A DNA stretch of 64,000 nt from an uncultured Lachnospiraceae bacterium (GTDB lineage Bacteria > Bacillota > Clostridia > Lachnospirales > Lachnospiraceae), in assembly GCA_902781215.1 (NCBI GenBank), contig CACZIO010000005.1, positions 1 through 64,000 of the forward strand, written 5' to 3'. The notes beneath the pieces are model-generated. The model did not search any database and was not told where the DNA came from. It was given only the letters and a program-made list of their open reading frames with translations. Position 1 is the first letter of the stretch, and each line of letters opens with the position of its first letter. Below, piece after piece: positions 19,780 to 29,568 of this stretch. The position numbers were made by a program, and so were the translations under genes.

Positions 19780-21156
19780 CTACTGGGTGATGTTGAGTTT
19801 TTTGAGGATCACATCCACATTGCCCCGCAGTTCACTGTTGGTGGAGATCTCCGTCTTGATCCTCTTGACGCCGTGCATGACGGTGGAGTGGTCCCGCTTG
19901 CCCAGGAGTTTTGCAATCTGCTCCAGGGTCGCGTCCGTGTATTCCCTGCAGATGTACATGATGACCTGACGGGGAACGACCAGGGTCGCGTTTTTCTTTT
20001 TGGACTGGATATTGGACGACCGGACATCGTAGTGTTCGCATACCACGCGGAGGATCATCTCAGGTGTGATGATATTCTGTCTGTCCGGATCGATGATGTC
20101 CTTGAGGGCCTCCCTGGCATTGGTCAGGTTGGCATCCACATTGTTGAGGCCGGAGTAGGCGAAGATCTTGTTGAGTGCCCCCTCAAGCTCACGGATGTTG
20201 GATTTGATATTGGTGGCGACATACTCCAGGATCTCGTCGTCCAGGTGACGGCCGGTGAGCTCACAGTTTTTGCGCAGGATGGCCATCCGGGTCTCATAGT
20301 CCGGCGGCTGGATATCCGCGATGAGTCCCCACTCGAACCGGGAGCGGAAACGCTCATCCAGGGTCTCCATTTCGCGGGGAGGCCGGTCCGAGGACAGGAC
20401 GATCTGTTTGCCCGCCTGGTGGAGCTCATTGAAGGTGTGGAAAAACTCCTCCTGGGTCGACTCTTTTCCTATTATAAATTGTATGTCGTCGATCAGCAGG
20501 ACATCCACAGTCCTGTACTTGTCCCGGAGTCTGGCCATGGACGTCGCGTTACCGCTTCGGATGGACTCGATGACCTCGTTGGTGAACTGTTCGCTGGTGA
20601 CATACAGGACCCTCTTGGAGGGATTCATTTCCAGAATGTAATGTCCGATCGAATGCATGAGGTGGGTCTTGCCCAGACCGGCGCCCCCGTACAGGAACAG
20701 GGGGTTGTAGTTATTGCCGGGGGATTCGGCGACCGCGACACAGGCGGACTGGGCAAAATTGTTGTTCCTGCCGACGACGAAGGTGTCAAACCGGTATCTG
20801 GGAATGAGGTTTGAACTGTCAGCCTGGACCTGGGCCTGAGGACTGCTCATGACGGGCACTTCCTCCGCGGCAGATTCTTTTTTGATCTCAGCATTGGGGA
20901 AAAGAAATTCCACACGGTAGTCTTCATTGACCAGCTCTGTGATCGTGACCTCGAAACACATCTTGTAATTGTTGGTGATATAGTCCAGCATGATCTGTTT
21001 GTTGGCCGGAATAAAGACATAGACCACATGGTCGCGGATATCAGCGATCCTGAGGTTCTGGATCCATGTTGAATAGGAGACATTGGAAAGACGGTACTCC
21101 GTGCGGATATGTTCCTTGATCCATTCCCATCTCTCTCTGATTAATTCCTGGCTCAT
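19780..21156 (-). CDS. dnaA: Chromosomal replication initiator protein DnaA
   Basis: A 458-residue AAA+ initiator. Domain I is about 1-85, a short linker follows (about 90-118), then the AAA+ domain has Walker A GGAGLGKTHL (157-166), Walker B LLIDDIQF (220-227) and sensor motifs. Domain IV carries the DnaA signature CREYTDATLEQIAKLLGKRDHSTVMHG, which binds DnaA boxes. Box arrays lie on both sides of the gene, and DnaA boxes upstream make autoregulation likely. Confidence 0.98.
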   Translation of the reverse strand: MSQELIRERWEWIKEHIRTEYRLSNVSYSTWIQNLRIADIRDHVVYVFIPANKQIMLDYITNNYKMCFEVTITELVNEDYRVEFLFPNAEIKKESAAEEVPVMSSPQAQVQADSSNLIPRYRFDTFVVGRNNNFAQSACVAVAESPGNNYNPLFLYGGAGLGKTHLMHSIGHYILEMNPSKRVLYVTSEQFTNEVIESIRSGNATSMARLRDKYRTVDVLLIDDIQFIIGKESTQEEFFHTFNELHQAGKQIVLSSDRPPREMETLDERFRSRFEWGLIADIQPPDYETRMAILRKNCELTGRHLDDEILEYVATNIKSNIRELEGALNKIFAYSGLNNVDANLTNAREALKDIIDPDRQNIITPEMILRVVCEHYDVRSSNIQSKKKNATLVVPRQVIMYICREYTDATLEQIAKLLGKRDHSTVMHGVKRIKTEISTNSELRGNVDVILKKLNITQ

Positions 21157-21378
21157 ATATGTTCCTCATTGTGGAAAACCGGATCCGGATTTCAGATTTC
21201 ATGCGCAGCCCTCCCGAACATCCTTCTGATCTCGGGGTGTGGGAAGAGAAAATCCGTGCAAAAACCCGGTCGAAAAGTAAAAGTGGCGGCAAGCCGCCAC
21301 TTTTTTATCAAGTAACAAGCGAATACAAATATATAATAAAAAGAAGAAAACTTCAAACGAATCAGGATTTCCACAATT

Positions 21379-21709
21379 TGTGGATAAGTATGTTCATAAA
21401 TATTATGAGTAAAATAATCACGCCAATCCACAATGATTTGAGGATAAGATATCAACATTGTAAACAGGCTTATAATCAGGGAAAACGCACGAAAAATGTG
21501 GATTTATCCCCTACTTATCCACAAGTTATGCACAATTTGTGGATAAGTGAAAACATTGAATAAGTGAAATTGTGGAATTGTGGATAACTTTGGGGATACA
21601 ACATGTTCCTGAAAAAAATTTTAAAAATCCACATTTTGTGTCGAATATTTGTGCGGAAAAAATATGAATTAAGTTTATCCACATTTTTCAGTGGAAATCT
21701 TGTGGATAA
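21379..21709. other. oriC: Chromosomal replication origin (oriC) with DnaA boxes
   Basis: The 875-bp gap between dnaA and rpmH has six perfect DnaA boxes: TTATCCACA at 21515 and 21675 (plus) and TGTGGATAA at 21379, 21538, 21579 and 21701 (minus). Near matches include TTATGCACA (21526). The region is strongly AT-rich compared with its surroundings, particularly about 21600-21750, where unwinding would be expected. Genes to the left are mainly on minus and to the right mainly on plus, as expected for bidirectional replication from here. Confidence 0.93.
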
Positions 21710-21716
21710 ATATTTC

Positions 21717-21745
21717 TTGACGCCAAAACAGCTTTTATATATAAT
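21717..21745 (+). promoter_or_regulatory. rpmH promoter
   Basis: TTGACG (21717-21722), 17 bp, and a perfect TATAAT (21740-21745). A perfect DnaA box (21701-21709) ends 7 bp before the -35, so DnaA bound to oriC could affect this promoter. Confidence 0.8.
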
Positions 21746-22031
21746 TTTGCTGTTAGCGACTTTACGGGAAAAGTATGCCCTGGACAGCAACCGTATCCGC
21801 ATCGCAGGAAGCGTCGGAGCAGCCGGCGCGGTTATTTCCGGATGCAGCGAGGGATATGAGACTCCACGTATGCCGCAGCCGCACGCGGCGGGGTAAAGCC
21901 GCAGGATCATAATCATCATGATGAGGATCTGTCCTCAATGAGCGTATAGAGTTTCCATATTCCGCAGGAGTACGGAAGGACGCGTTGGCCGTGGACAGAA
22001 CCTTACTTTTATCTTAAGGAGGAAACGAGAG

Positions 22032-22169
22032 ATGGCAAAAATGACATATCAGCCTAAGAAGAGGCAGCGCGCAAAGGTACATGGCTTCAGATCCAGAATG
22101 AGCACCAAGGGCGGCAGAAAGGTCCTGTCCGCACGCAGGCGCAAAGGCAGAAAGCAGATTGCAGTCTGA
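22032..22169 (+). CDS. rpmH: Ribosomal protein bL34
   Basis: A 45-residue, highly basic protein ([20 protein letters not shown], then [20 protein letters not shown]). The conserved KR...HGFR.RM.T..GR.VL..RR.KGR pattern of bL34 is complete. AAGGAGG precedes the ATG by a normal distance. It heads the rpmH-rnpA-yidD-yidC-jag-mnmE-mnmG string next to the origin. Confidence 0.98.
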   Translation: MAKMTYQPKKRQRAKVHGFRSRMSTKGGRKVLSARRRKGRKQIAV

Positions 22170-22182
22170 TCAGAGAATGCAG

Positions 22183-22213
22183 AAGAGTCATGCTGAATTC
22201 AGCATGGCTCTTT
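22183..22213 (+). terminator. Hairpin between rpmH and rnpA
   Basis: AAGAGTCATGCTGAATTCAGCATGGCTCTTT is a near-perfect stem directly after rpmH, followed by TTTGTG. It is probably a partial terminator that sets a high rpmH to rnpA ratio. Confidence 0.7.
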
Positions 22214-22330
22214 GTGTACGATAAGAGATTTTAATTTAACTGTTCAGCACAACAATATCGGGGATGCTGAACAGTGGTTATACCCGCATCCTTCGAAAGA
22301 AGTTGTGAGATATATCATTCTGACTGCAGC

Positions 22331-22367
22331 ATGCCGGCAGGGCATGCACAGACCCGGAGACGGGTCT
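22331..22367 (+). repeat. Twin-hairpin repeat (family R3) in the rnpA leader
   Basis: ATGCC-GGCAG-GGCAT (22331-22345) and AGACCCG-GAGA-CGGGTCT (22350-22367) sit side by side 18 bp before the rnpA ATG. The same two-hairpin design occurs at 31598-31636, 37470-37532 and 59803-59842. Confidence 0.65.
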
Positions 22368-22385
22368 TCAATTATTTCAATACAT

Positions 22386-22733
22386 ATGGAATCTCTGAAG
22401 AAAAATACAGATTTTAAAAATTGTTACGAGTGTGGTACTTCCTTTGTCAACCGTTACCTGGTCCTGTATATGTGCGGCAATGGTCTGGGAATCGACAGGG
22501 TGGGAATTACCGTCAGCAAAAAAGTGGGAAACAGTGTGGTCCGTCATCGAACGACGCGGCTGATCCGGGAAGCCTGGCGGCTTCATGAAGGGGAATTTCA
22601 GACCGGGGACGGCGGGACGGATTTTGTTTTTGTCGCGAGGGTGCGCGCAAAGGGCATCCCTTACCGGCAGATGGAATATTCTCTCTTACAGCTGATGAAA
22701 AAAGCCGGATGTATTGAAATGGTAAGAAAATGA
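22386..22733 (+). CDS. rnpA: Ribonuclease P protein component
   Basis: A 115-residue protein that joins RNase P RNA to mature tRNA 5' ends. It starts [20 protein letters not shown] and has the family signature [21 protein letters not shown]. The ATG at 22386 fits homologues in length but has no visible Shine-Dalgarno, and a repeat hairpin lies just upstream; the frame is open further upstream without conserved sequence. The stop overlaps the yidD ATG (ATGA). Confidence 0.93.
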   Translation: MESLKKNTDFKNCYECGTSFVNRYLVLYMCGNGLGIDRVGITVSKKVGNSVVRHRTTRLIREAWRLHEGEFQTGDGGTDFVFVARVRAKGIPYRQMEYSLLQLMKKAGCIEMVRK

Positions 22734-22939
22734 AAAAAGTAATGATTCGATCGATCAGAATGTATCAGAAATACATTTCCCCCCTGAAGCACACGAAATG
22801 TCCCTATATACCGACCTGTTCGCAATACGGTCTGGAGGCAGTGGAAAAATACGGTGCCGTCAAGGGAGGCGCGATGGCTGCCTGGAGGATCCTGCGCTGC
22901 AATCCGCTCTCGAGCGGGGGATATGATCCTGTCCCGTGA
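22730..22939 (+). CDS. yidD: Membrane protein insertion efficiency factor YidD
   Basis: A 69-residue protein with the UPF0161 pattern: [20 protein letters not shown], then [14 protein letters not shown] and [18 protein letters not shown]. It overlaps rnpA by 4 bp and precedes yidC, the conserved arrangement. It assists YidC-dependent insertion at the inner face of the membrane. Length and motif are complete. Confidence 0.95.
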   Translation: MKKVMIRSIRMYQKYISPLKHTKCPYIPTCSQYGLEAVEKYGAVKGGAMAAWRILRCNPLSSGGYDPVP

Positions 22940-23102
22940 TGATCCCGCAGGAATTCTGCATTTTTTCTGCACATTTTCTGCATATTATATGCAGAGCAGG
23001 CAGGAACATGACCGTGTGACTGCGCATCGACCGGCTGCACCGGCCGGAACCGGATGTGTGCTGTGAAGATCGACAGACATTCTGATTGAGGAGGAGGAAT
23101 AA

Positions 23103-24428
23103 TTGGTTCCCATGTTTTTGACCAAAAGTACGACTTTCATTATCGGTCCGGTAGCCGAACTCATCGGCTATATCATGAACCTGATTTTTTATCTTCTGGG
23201 GAATATCGGACTGCCGAATATCGGACTTTCCATCATTATTATGACGATCCTGATCTATATGGCCATGCTGCCGCTCACGATCCGTCAGCAGAAGTTTTCC
23301 AAGCTGCAGCGCAAAATGCAGCCTGAGATCAACAAGATCCAGAAAAAATACCAGGGCAGGAAGGACAATGACTCTGTCGCGGCCCAGCAGGAGGAAATCA
23401 GGCAGGTCTACGACAAGTACGGCGTCTCCGCGACAGGCAGCTGTGTCCAGCTCATCATCCAGATGCCAATCCTGTTCGCCCTGTACCGCGTTTTCTACAA
23501 CATTCCCGCCTACCTTCCCCTGGTCAAGGACGCCTTTTTCCCGCTGGTGGACAAGCTCTATGAGCTGGATCCCGCAGCCGAGGTGATCCTGTCCCAGGAC
23601 GCGGACGGCAAGTACCTGTTTTCCAGCGCCGCCCAGTTTGCCAAGCAGCTGACGACCAATATTGAGGCCGGCAGCACGGACGCGATCAAGAACAACTTCA
23701 TCGATATCCTGAACAAGTTCCAGAGCGCGGACTGGACCAGCCTGAGCGGGAAGCTGTCTTCGCTCGGCGACAATATCGCCACGACGACCACAAAGCTGAA
23801 CCAGTACAACAATTTCCTGGGACTCAACATCGCTGAGTCTCCTTCCAACATTATGCGCCGGGGCGGGATCATGATCGTTGTCGCGCTCATCATCCCCTTC
23901 CTTGCTGCATTCACACAGTGGCTCAATGTCAAGCTGATGCCCCAGGCATCCTCCGACCCCAATGACCAGACTGCGCAGACCATGAAGACCATGAACCTCA
24001 TGATGCCCGCCATGTCTGCCGTCTTCTGCTTCTCTCTGCCCAGCGGCATGGGCCTGTACTGGATCGTCGGTGCAGTCGTCCGCATCGTGCAGCAGATCTT
24101 CATCAACAAGCACATCGACAAGATGGACATTGATGAGATGATCGAGAAGAACAGCGAGAAGGCCAAGGCCAAGGCTGAGAAGAGAAAAGAAAAGGCGGAG
24201 TCCAGAGGCGAGATCGCCGCGATGTCCTCCTCCCGCTCGGATGCAGGCGCGACCAGAAGGACCGGGACCAACCGGGATAACCGCCTGATCACCAAGCTCA
24301 GCCTGGAGGAAGAGAACCGGATCGAAGCGATGAACAACGACAGGAAGAGCAAGAAGTTCAAAGAGGGCTCTCTCTCCTATCACGCGGATATGGTCAGACG
24401 GTTCAACGAGTTCGGAAAAGATAATTAA
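23103..24428 (+). CDS. yidC: Membrane protein insertase YidC/SpoIIIJ
   Basis: A 441-residue insertase for membrane proteins. The first membrane segment region (FIIGPVAELIGYIMNLIFYLLG), the hairpin with KLQRKMQPEINKIQKKYQGR, GSCVQLIIQMPILFALYRVF, and later segments (about residues 255-275 and 300-345) match the Gram-positive YidC fold. An unusual periplasm-side loop (about 160-235) contains AGSTDAIKNNFIDILNKFQS. The C-terminus is a charged, coiled tail. TTG at 23103 is the best start: GGAGGAGG (23090-23097) is 5 bp away, while the ATG at 23112 would be 14 bp away. No lipobox is seen. Confidence 0.93.
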   Translation: MVPMFLTKSTTFIIGPVAELIGYIMNLIFYLLGNIGLPNIGLSIIIMTILIYMAMLPLTIRQQKFSKLQRKMQPEINKIQKKYQGRKDNDSVAAQQEEIRQVYDKYGVSATGSCVQLIIQMPILFALYRVFYNIPAYLPLVKDAFFPLVDKLYELDPAAEVILSQDADGKYLFSSAAQFAKQLTTNIEAGSTDAIKNNFIDILNKFQSADWTSLSGKLSSLGDNIATTTTKLNQYNNFLGLNIAESPSNIMRRGGIMIVVALIIPFLAAFTQWLNVKLMPQASSDPNDQTAQTMKTMNLMMPAMSAVFCFSLPSGMGLYWIVGAVVRIVQQIFINKHIDKMDIDEMIEKNSEKAKAKAEKRKEKAESRGEIAAMSSSRSDAGATRRTGTNRDNRLITKLSLEEENRIEAMNNDRKSKKFKEGSLSYHADMVRRFNEFGKDN

Positions 24429-24603
24429 TGGTGATCATTCAGCACTGTAGGGAATCAGAGAATAAGCGGGAAAAATACCTGCATGATTGAAAAAAATGAT
24501 TTCACACAGAGAAACCGTCTTCGCGGATTTCTCCACGCACATTTGCAAAGCAGGTGCGTTGGCAGGAGTGTTGAACAGTCACATCGAATGATATGGAGTA
24601 AAT

Positions 24604-25710
24604 ATGTCTCAGGAATATATTGAAATTACGGAAAGGACCGTTTCCGAGGCCATCACGGCGGCATGCCAGAAGCTGGCTGTCCCCAGTGAGAGGCTGGAAT
24701 ATGAGGTCATCGATCCCGGTAAAGCTGGATTTCTGGGAATCGGTTCCAGAGCGGCGAAGATCCGCGCCCGCGTGAAGCAGGGCATGGAGGACAGCGAGGA
24801 ATTTGATACAAGCGCGATCATCAGCGATGTCCTCAAGGGAAAGGACGAGAAGAAAAAGCCTCAGGACCGCTCCAGGAAGAATGCTTCCGCAGAAGAGAAA
24901 AAAGAGCACAAAAAGAATGCGGGAAATAAAGCTGCCGGTGCCAGGAGGGATGAGGAAAAGGCGGAAAGCAGAATGACTGCTGCCGAAACCGCCGGATCTG
25001 CCCCCCGGGAGGAGGCTCCCGCAGAGGCAGCAGATACGGCTGCAGCGGAAAAGAAAGATGAAATACCTGCTTCCAGGGAGCGCACAGGAAGGTTTTCCGA
25101 GAGAGCGCCCAGAGAGAGGTCCAGAAGCCACCGCAGGTCCCGCCGTTTTGACAGAGAGGACAGGGACAGAAGAGACGAGCAGGTCCGTGCGGCCGCTCCC
25201 GTTCAGAAAAAGAAAAGTGCAGTTCCCGTTCTGACAGATGAACAGATCGAGGAAGTGAAGAACCGCGCGGATACCTTCCTGGCGGATGTCTTCCAGGCCA
25301 TGGATATGGATGCAGAGATCAGCAGCAAGTATGATAAAGAGACAGGCATGCTCACCATCGATATGAAGGGTGAGAACATGGGCATGCTGATCGGCAAGAG
25401 GGGGCAGACCCTGGATTCCCTCCAGTACCTGGTCTCCCTCGTGGTCAACAAGGGTGTGGACGGCTATATCCACGTCAAGGCTGACACCGAGAATTACCGC
25501 GAACGCCGCAAAAAGACACTTGAAAATCTGGCAAAGAACATTGCCTCCAAGGTCAAGCGCAACCGCGCCAGTGTTGCCCTGGAGCCCATGAACCCCTATG
25601 AGAGAAGGATCATTCACTCCGCTCTGCAGGGTGACCGCTATGTGACGACCTACAGCGAGGGTGAAGAACCCTACAGAAAAGTCATCGTGACGCTGAAGGA
25701 AGAAAGGTAA
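24604..25710 (+). CDS. jag: RNA-binding protein Jag (KhpB), with long charged linker
   Basis: A 368-residue protein with the Jag-N domain (1-52, KAGFLGIGSRAAKIRARV), a disordered Lys/Glu/Ala/Arg-rich linker (about 75-205), a KH domain (about 215-290; MGMLIGKRGQTLDSLQYLVS) and a C-terminal R3H domain (about 300-366; NPYERRIIHSAL). It binds single-stranded RNA and is linked to cell elongation and division in Firmicutes. The linker is much longer than in B. subtilis Jag. GGAG precedes the ATG by 5 bp; yidC is 175 bp upstream. Confidence 0.93.
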   Translation: MSQEYIEITERTVSEAITAACQKLAVPSERLEYEVIDPGKAGFLGIGSRAAKIRARVKQGMEDSEEFDTSAIISDVLKGKDEKKKPQDRSRKNASAEEKKEHKKNAGNKAAGARRDEEKAESRMTAAETAGSAPREEAPAEAADTAAAEKKDEIPASRERTGRFSERAPRERSRSHRRSRRFDREDRDRRDEQVRAAAPVQKKKSAVPVLTDEQIEEVKNRADTFLADVFQAMDMDAEISSKYDKETGMLTIDMKGENMGMLIGKRGQTLDSLQYLVSLVVNKGVDGYIHVKADTENYRERRKKTLENLAKNIASKVKRNRASVALEPMNPYERRIIHSALQGDRYVTTYSEGEEPYRKVIVTLKEER

Positions 25711-25831
25711 GCGGCGGTCCGGACACCGGAACAGACCAAACGGCTGCCACGGGGTCTTTTCGCATTTGATTTTTTCGGTCCGTGTACTCACGATGTGGGT
25801 ATGTGCGAAGAAAGCAATGATTTGTCATAGT

Positions 25832-25867
25832 ACTGCCGCCTCAGCCTGACCTGAAGCGGCAGTTTTC
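25832..25867 (+). terminator. Hairpin between jag and mnmE
   Basis: ACTGCCGC (25832-25839) and GCGGCAGT (25856-25863) form a perfect stem followed by TTTC. The T-run is short, so termination is probably partial. Confidence 0.65.
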
Positions 25868-25896
25868 ATGTTTATCTCAGGTTATTGGAGGCGATG

Positions 25897-27351
25897 ATGA
25901 ACCAACTCTATCCAGACAATATCAGGGTCGACAGGGCACAGAACGATACGATCGCTGCCATTGCCACCGCCTCCGCGGCGGCCGGGATCGGGATCGTCCG
26001 GGTCAGCGGACCGGACGCCATCGGAATCTGTGAGAAATTCTATGAAAACGCAAGGGGTATCCATGACCTGAAGGAACATGCCTCCAACACCATTTCCTAC
26101 GGTTTTATCGCCGATGAGGACGGGAATCGCATGGATGAGGTGATGGTGAGCCTGTTCCGGGCCCCGCACAGCTATACGACGGAGGATACGGTCGAGATCA
26201 ATTCCCATGGCGGAAGATACCTGCTGGACAGGATCCTGGAGCTGGTCCTGCGGGGCGGCGCCCGTCTCGCGGAGCCAGGAGAATTCACAAAGCGGGCTTT
26301 CCTTGGGGGCAGGATCGACCTGTCCCGGGCGGAAGCGGTCATGGACCTGATCTCGTCGCAGAACGATTTTGCCCACAAAACAGCCCTGGCCCAGCTGAGC
26401 GGCCGCGTGTCGGAAAAAGTCAGGGATCTCAGGTCCTCCATTCTCTATGAAATGGCTTTTATTGAATCCGCCATCGACGATCCCGACACCTATGCATCCG
26501 ACCTCGAGGGATATCCGGACAAGCTGGACGGAATCTGTGGACAGCTGCTCGACGAGATGGAATCTCTGCTGGAGATCGGGGAGAAGGGAGCTGTCCTCAA
26601 GGAGGGAATCAGGACCGCCATCATCGGCAGGCCCAACGCGGGAAAATCCTCCCTGCTCAACTACCTGGCGGGAAACGAGCGCGCCATCGTGACGGAGATC
26701 GCCGGCACGACCCGCGACACGCTGGAGGAGAGCGTCCGGATCGGCAGTGTCCAGCTCTGTCTGACGGATACAGCCGGGATCCGGGACACAGAGGACCGCG
26801 TGGAAAAAATCGGCATCGAGCGCGCCAGAGCCGCGGTGAACCAGTCGGAACTGGTCCTCTACCTGATCGACGCCTCCGAGGGGATCACCCGGGAGGACCG
26901 GGACATCGCCCTCTTCCTGAAACAGTGGAAAAAAGATATCCCTTCTGTCCGCAGATGTATTATTCTGTTAAACAAGAGTGATTTGCCGCCGGTGACGGAC
27001 ACGGATTCCGTTCATTCCTTCTTCACGGATGCCGACGCTGTCCTCTCCTGTTCCCTGCGGACCGGCGAGGGAGCGGACGAGCTCGGAAGGAAAATTGAGG
27101 AGATGTACAGGGCAGGTGAGCTGCAGCAGCAGAATGAGGTGATGCTGACCAGCGCCCGCCATCGCGAGGCAGTCCGGGAGGCCTGCGGGTCCCTGTCACT
27201 TGTCAGGCAGAGCATTGCCCTGGGTATGAGCGAGGACTTTTTCGCCATCGACCTGATGAATGCCTATGCCAGCCTGGGCCGGATCACAGGAGAGGCCGTG
27301 GAGGATGACCTCGTGGAGGAAATCTTCTCAAAGTTTTGTATGGGAAAGTGA
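25897..27351 (+). CDS. mnmE: tRNA modification GTPase MnmE (TrmE)
   Basis: A 484-residue GTPase that, with MnmG, adds the (carboxymethyl)aminomethyl group to U34 of certain tRNAs. The N-terminal folate-binding domain has [13 protein letters not shown] and the SHGG stretch. The G domain has [14 protein letters not shown] (G1), [10 protein letters not shown] (G3) and NKSD (G4). The C-terminal motif is FCMGK, a CxGK variant. I chose the ATG at 25897 because GGAGG (25887-25891) is 5 bp away. It is followed 4 bp later by mnmG. Confidence 0.95.
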   Translation: MNQLYPDNIRVDRAQNDTIAAIATASAAAGIGIVRVSGPDAIGICEKFYENARGIHDLKEHASNTISYGFIADEDGNRMDEVMVSLFRAPHSYTTEDTVEINSHGGRYLLDRILELVLRGGARLAEPGEFTKRAFLGGRIDLSRAEAVMDLISSQNDFAHKTALAQLSGRVSEKVRDLRSSILYEMAFIESAIDDPDTYASDLEGYPDKLDGICGQLLDEMESLLEIGEKGAVLKEGIRTAIIGRPNAGKSSLLNYLAGNERAIVTEIAGTTRDTLEESVRIGSVQLCLTDTAGIRDTEDRVEKIGIERARAAVNQSELVLYLIDASEGITREDRDIALFLKQWKKDIPSVRRCIILLNKSDLPPVTDTDSVHSFFTDADAVLSCSLRTGEGADELGRKIEEMYRAGELQQQNEVMLTSARHREAVREACGSLSLVRQSIALGMSEDFFAIDLMNAYASLGRITGEAVEDDLVEEIFSKFCMGK

Positions 27352-27355
27352 AGAA

Positions 27356-29296
27356 ATGACTTATTCAATTGAAACAGATGTCTGTGTGATCGGCGCCGGC
27401 CACGCCGGCTGTGAGGCAGCCCTCGCCTGCAGCCGCCTGGGCTTTCGCACGGTCATTTTTACCATGAACGTGGACAGCATCGCCATGATGCCCTGCAATC
27501 CGCATATAGGCGGGTCGTCCAAGGGACATCTGGTGCGCGAGATCGACGCCCTCGGCGGCGAGATGGCCAAAAACATCGACAAAACCTTTATCCAGTCCAA
27601 GATGCTCAATGTCTCCAAGGGACCCGCCGTGCATTCTCTGCGGACCCAGGCGGACAAGGCGGAGTACTCAAAATCCATGCGGCAGATCCTGGAAAATCAG
27701 GAGAATCTGATCATCCGGCAGGCGGAGGTCACAGACCTGCTGACCCAGTTTGACCTGGAGGATGATGGTCCGGCGGAAAAAGAAGCTTCGGGAAAGGCCG
27801 CAGCGGAAAAACCCAGGATCGTGGGCGTCCGGATCAATACGGGGACTGTCTACAGGTGCAGGGCTGTCATCATCTGCACGGGGACCTACCTCAACGCGAG
27901 GTGCCTGGTCGGGGAATCCATTACCGAGACGGGCCCCGGCGGCATGCAGCGGTCCACCTGGCTCAAGGATGCCATGAACCGGCTGGGAATCCCGCTCCGC
28001 CGCTTCAAGACAGGGACACCGGCCAGAATGGACGGCAGGACCCTGGATTATTCCAAAATGAAGATCCAGCCCGGAGACCCGGTCGTCGTGCCTTTTTCTT
28101 ATTCCACCGATCCCGCGGATGTGCAGATCGAGCAGGTTCCCTGCTGGCTCACCTACACCAATGAGGAGACCCATGAGATCATCCGCCGGAACCTGGACCG
28201 GTCTCCCATCTATGCCGGGATCATCGAGGGAACGGGTCCCAGATACTGCCCCTCCATCGAGGACAAGGTCGTCAAATTCAGTGAAAAGAACAGGCACCAC
28301 GTCTTCATCGAGCCCGAGGGACGCTATACGAATGAGGTCTATATCGATGGAATGTCCTCCTCCATGCCGGACGATGTCCAGCAGCAGATGTACAGGACAG
28401 TCCCCGGTCTGGAAAACTGTGTGATCGTCAAGAACGCCTACGCGATCGAGTACGACTGCATCAATGCCAATCAGCTCAAACTCTCCCTGGAGACAAAGGC
28501 TGTGGACGGCCTCTTCTGCGCCGGCCAGTTCAACGGCAGCAGCGGTTACGAGGAGGCGGCCGCCCAAGGTCTGATCGCGGGCATCAATGCCGCCAATATG
28601 CTCCGCGGCAGAGACCCCCTGATCCTGAAGCGGTCGGAGGCCTACATCGGCGTCCTGATCGATGACCTGGTGACAAAGGACAACCGGGAGCCCTACCGGA
28701 TGATGACCTCCCGCGCCGAGTACCGGCTCCTGCTCCGCCAGGACAACGCAGACCTGCGTCTGCGCAAATACGGCTATGAGGCAGGCCTGATCACACAAAA
28801 GCAGTACGAATATGTCTGTGAAAAGGAGGAGAAGATCCGGGAGGAAATCAACCGGCTGAAAAAGGTCCGCATCGGCGCGGCGGCAGCCAATCAGGAAATC
28901 CTCCAGTCCCTGGGTTCCGCACCGCTCAAGACGGCCTGCTCCATCGCGGAGCTGATCTGCCGGCCGGAGCTATCCTATGAGAAGACGGCTCTCCTGGATC
29001 CGGACAGACCCTCCCTGTCCCGGGACGTGGCGGAACAGGTGGAGATCAATATCCGCTATGAAGGATATATCGACCGGCAGAAAAAGCAGGTGGACCAGTT
29101 TGAAAAACTGGAGCACAGGAGAATCCCTGACTGGATCGACTACGATGATGTGGGGAGCCTCAGAAATGAGGCCAGGCAGAAGCTGAAACAGTTCATGCCC
29201 TCCTCCATCGGCCAGGCCTCCAGAATTTCCGGCGTGACCCCCGCGGATGTCACCGTCCTCCTCATCTATCTGGAAAAAAAGAGGGGAAGGGGTTAA
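27356..29296 (+). CDS. mnmG: tRNA uridine-5-carboxymethylaminomethyl modification enzyme MnmG (GidA)
   Basis: A 646-residue FAD protein, partner of MnmE. The Rossmann motif is VIGAGHAGCEAALACSRLG at the N-terminus. Further conserved parts are MMPCNPHIGGSSKGHLVREID, GTYLNARCLVGE, CPSIEDKVVKF and FNGSSGYEEAAAQGL. The C-terminal domain ends ISGVTPADVTVLLIYL. A Glu/Ala-rich insertion (about residues 128-148, DDGPAEKEASGKAAAEKP) interrupts a normally compact region. It starts 4 bp after mnmE. The stop is closely followed by a terminator that contains a parS site. Confidence 0.95.
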   Translation: MTYSIETDVCVIGAGHAGCEAALACSRLGFRTVIFTMNVDSIAMMPCNPHIGGSSKGHLVREIDALGGEMAKNIDKTFIQSKMLNVSKGPAVHSLRTQADKAEYSKSMRQILENQENLIIRQAEVTDLLTQFDLEDDGPAEKEASGKAAAEKPRIVGVRINTGTVYRCRAVIICTGTYLNARCLVGESITETGPGGMQRSTWLKDAMNRLGIPLRRFKTGTPARMDGRTLDYSKMKIQPGDPVVVPFSYSTDPADVQIEQVPCWLTYTNEETHEIIRRNLDRSPIYAGIIEGTGPRYCPSIEDKVVKFSEKNRHHVFIEPEGRYTNEVYIDGMSSSMPDDVQQQMYRTVPGLENCVIVKNAYAIEYDCINANQLKLSLETKAVDGLFCAGQFNGSSGYEEAAAQGLIAGINAANMLRGRDPLILKRSEAYIGVLIDDLVTKDNREPYRMMTSRAEYRLLLRQDNADLRLRKYGYEAGLITQKQYEYVCEKEEKIREEINRLKKVRIGAAAANQEILQSLGSAPLKTACSIAELICRPELSYEKTALLDPDRPSLSRDVAEQVEINIRYEGYIDRQKKQVDQFEKLEHRRIPDWIDYDDVGSLRNEARQKLKQFMPSSIGQASRISGVTPADVTVLLIYLEKKRGRG

Positions 29297-29303
29297 ATTA
29301 TTG

Positions 29304-29360
29304 ACACCGGTAAAATGTTTCACGCAGATGTTTCACGTGAAACATTTACCGGTGTTTTTT
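29304..29360 (+). terminator. mnmG terminator hairpin containing parS site 1
   Basis: ACACCGGTAAAATGTTTCACG (29304-29324) pairs with 29336-29355 (ending TTTACCGGTGT) with a one-base bulge, and six T follow. The right arm overlaps a perfect parS (29329-29344), and the left arm includes a half parS, TGTTTCACG (29316-29324). Confidence 0.85.
29329..29344. promoter_or_regulatory. parS: parS site 1
   Basis: TGTTTCACGTGAAACA matches the canonical 16-bp parS bound by ParB/Spo0J. It lies about 8 kb from oriC, where ParB would load and recruit condensin for origin segregation. Confidence 0.95.
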
Positions 29361-29568
29361 GCTATAATGATTGTGCAGGAAAAAGCAAGGAACTGAAACA
29401 GAATGAACTGGACAGATGATTTCGCTGCAGTACCTGAGCAAGGCAAAATACTGTGCATCCTCGTGACTTGCCTGGAAGCAGATTTCAAATGAGAAACAAT
29501 GATGTGAAACAAGGATGTCCTGTCACAGGGCATGTACAGGCCCCATACAAGGCACATACTTTTACAAA

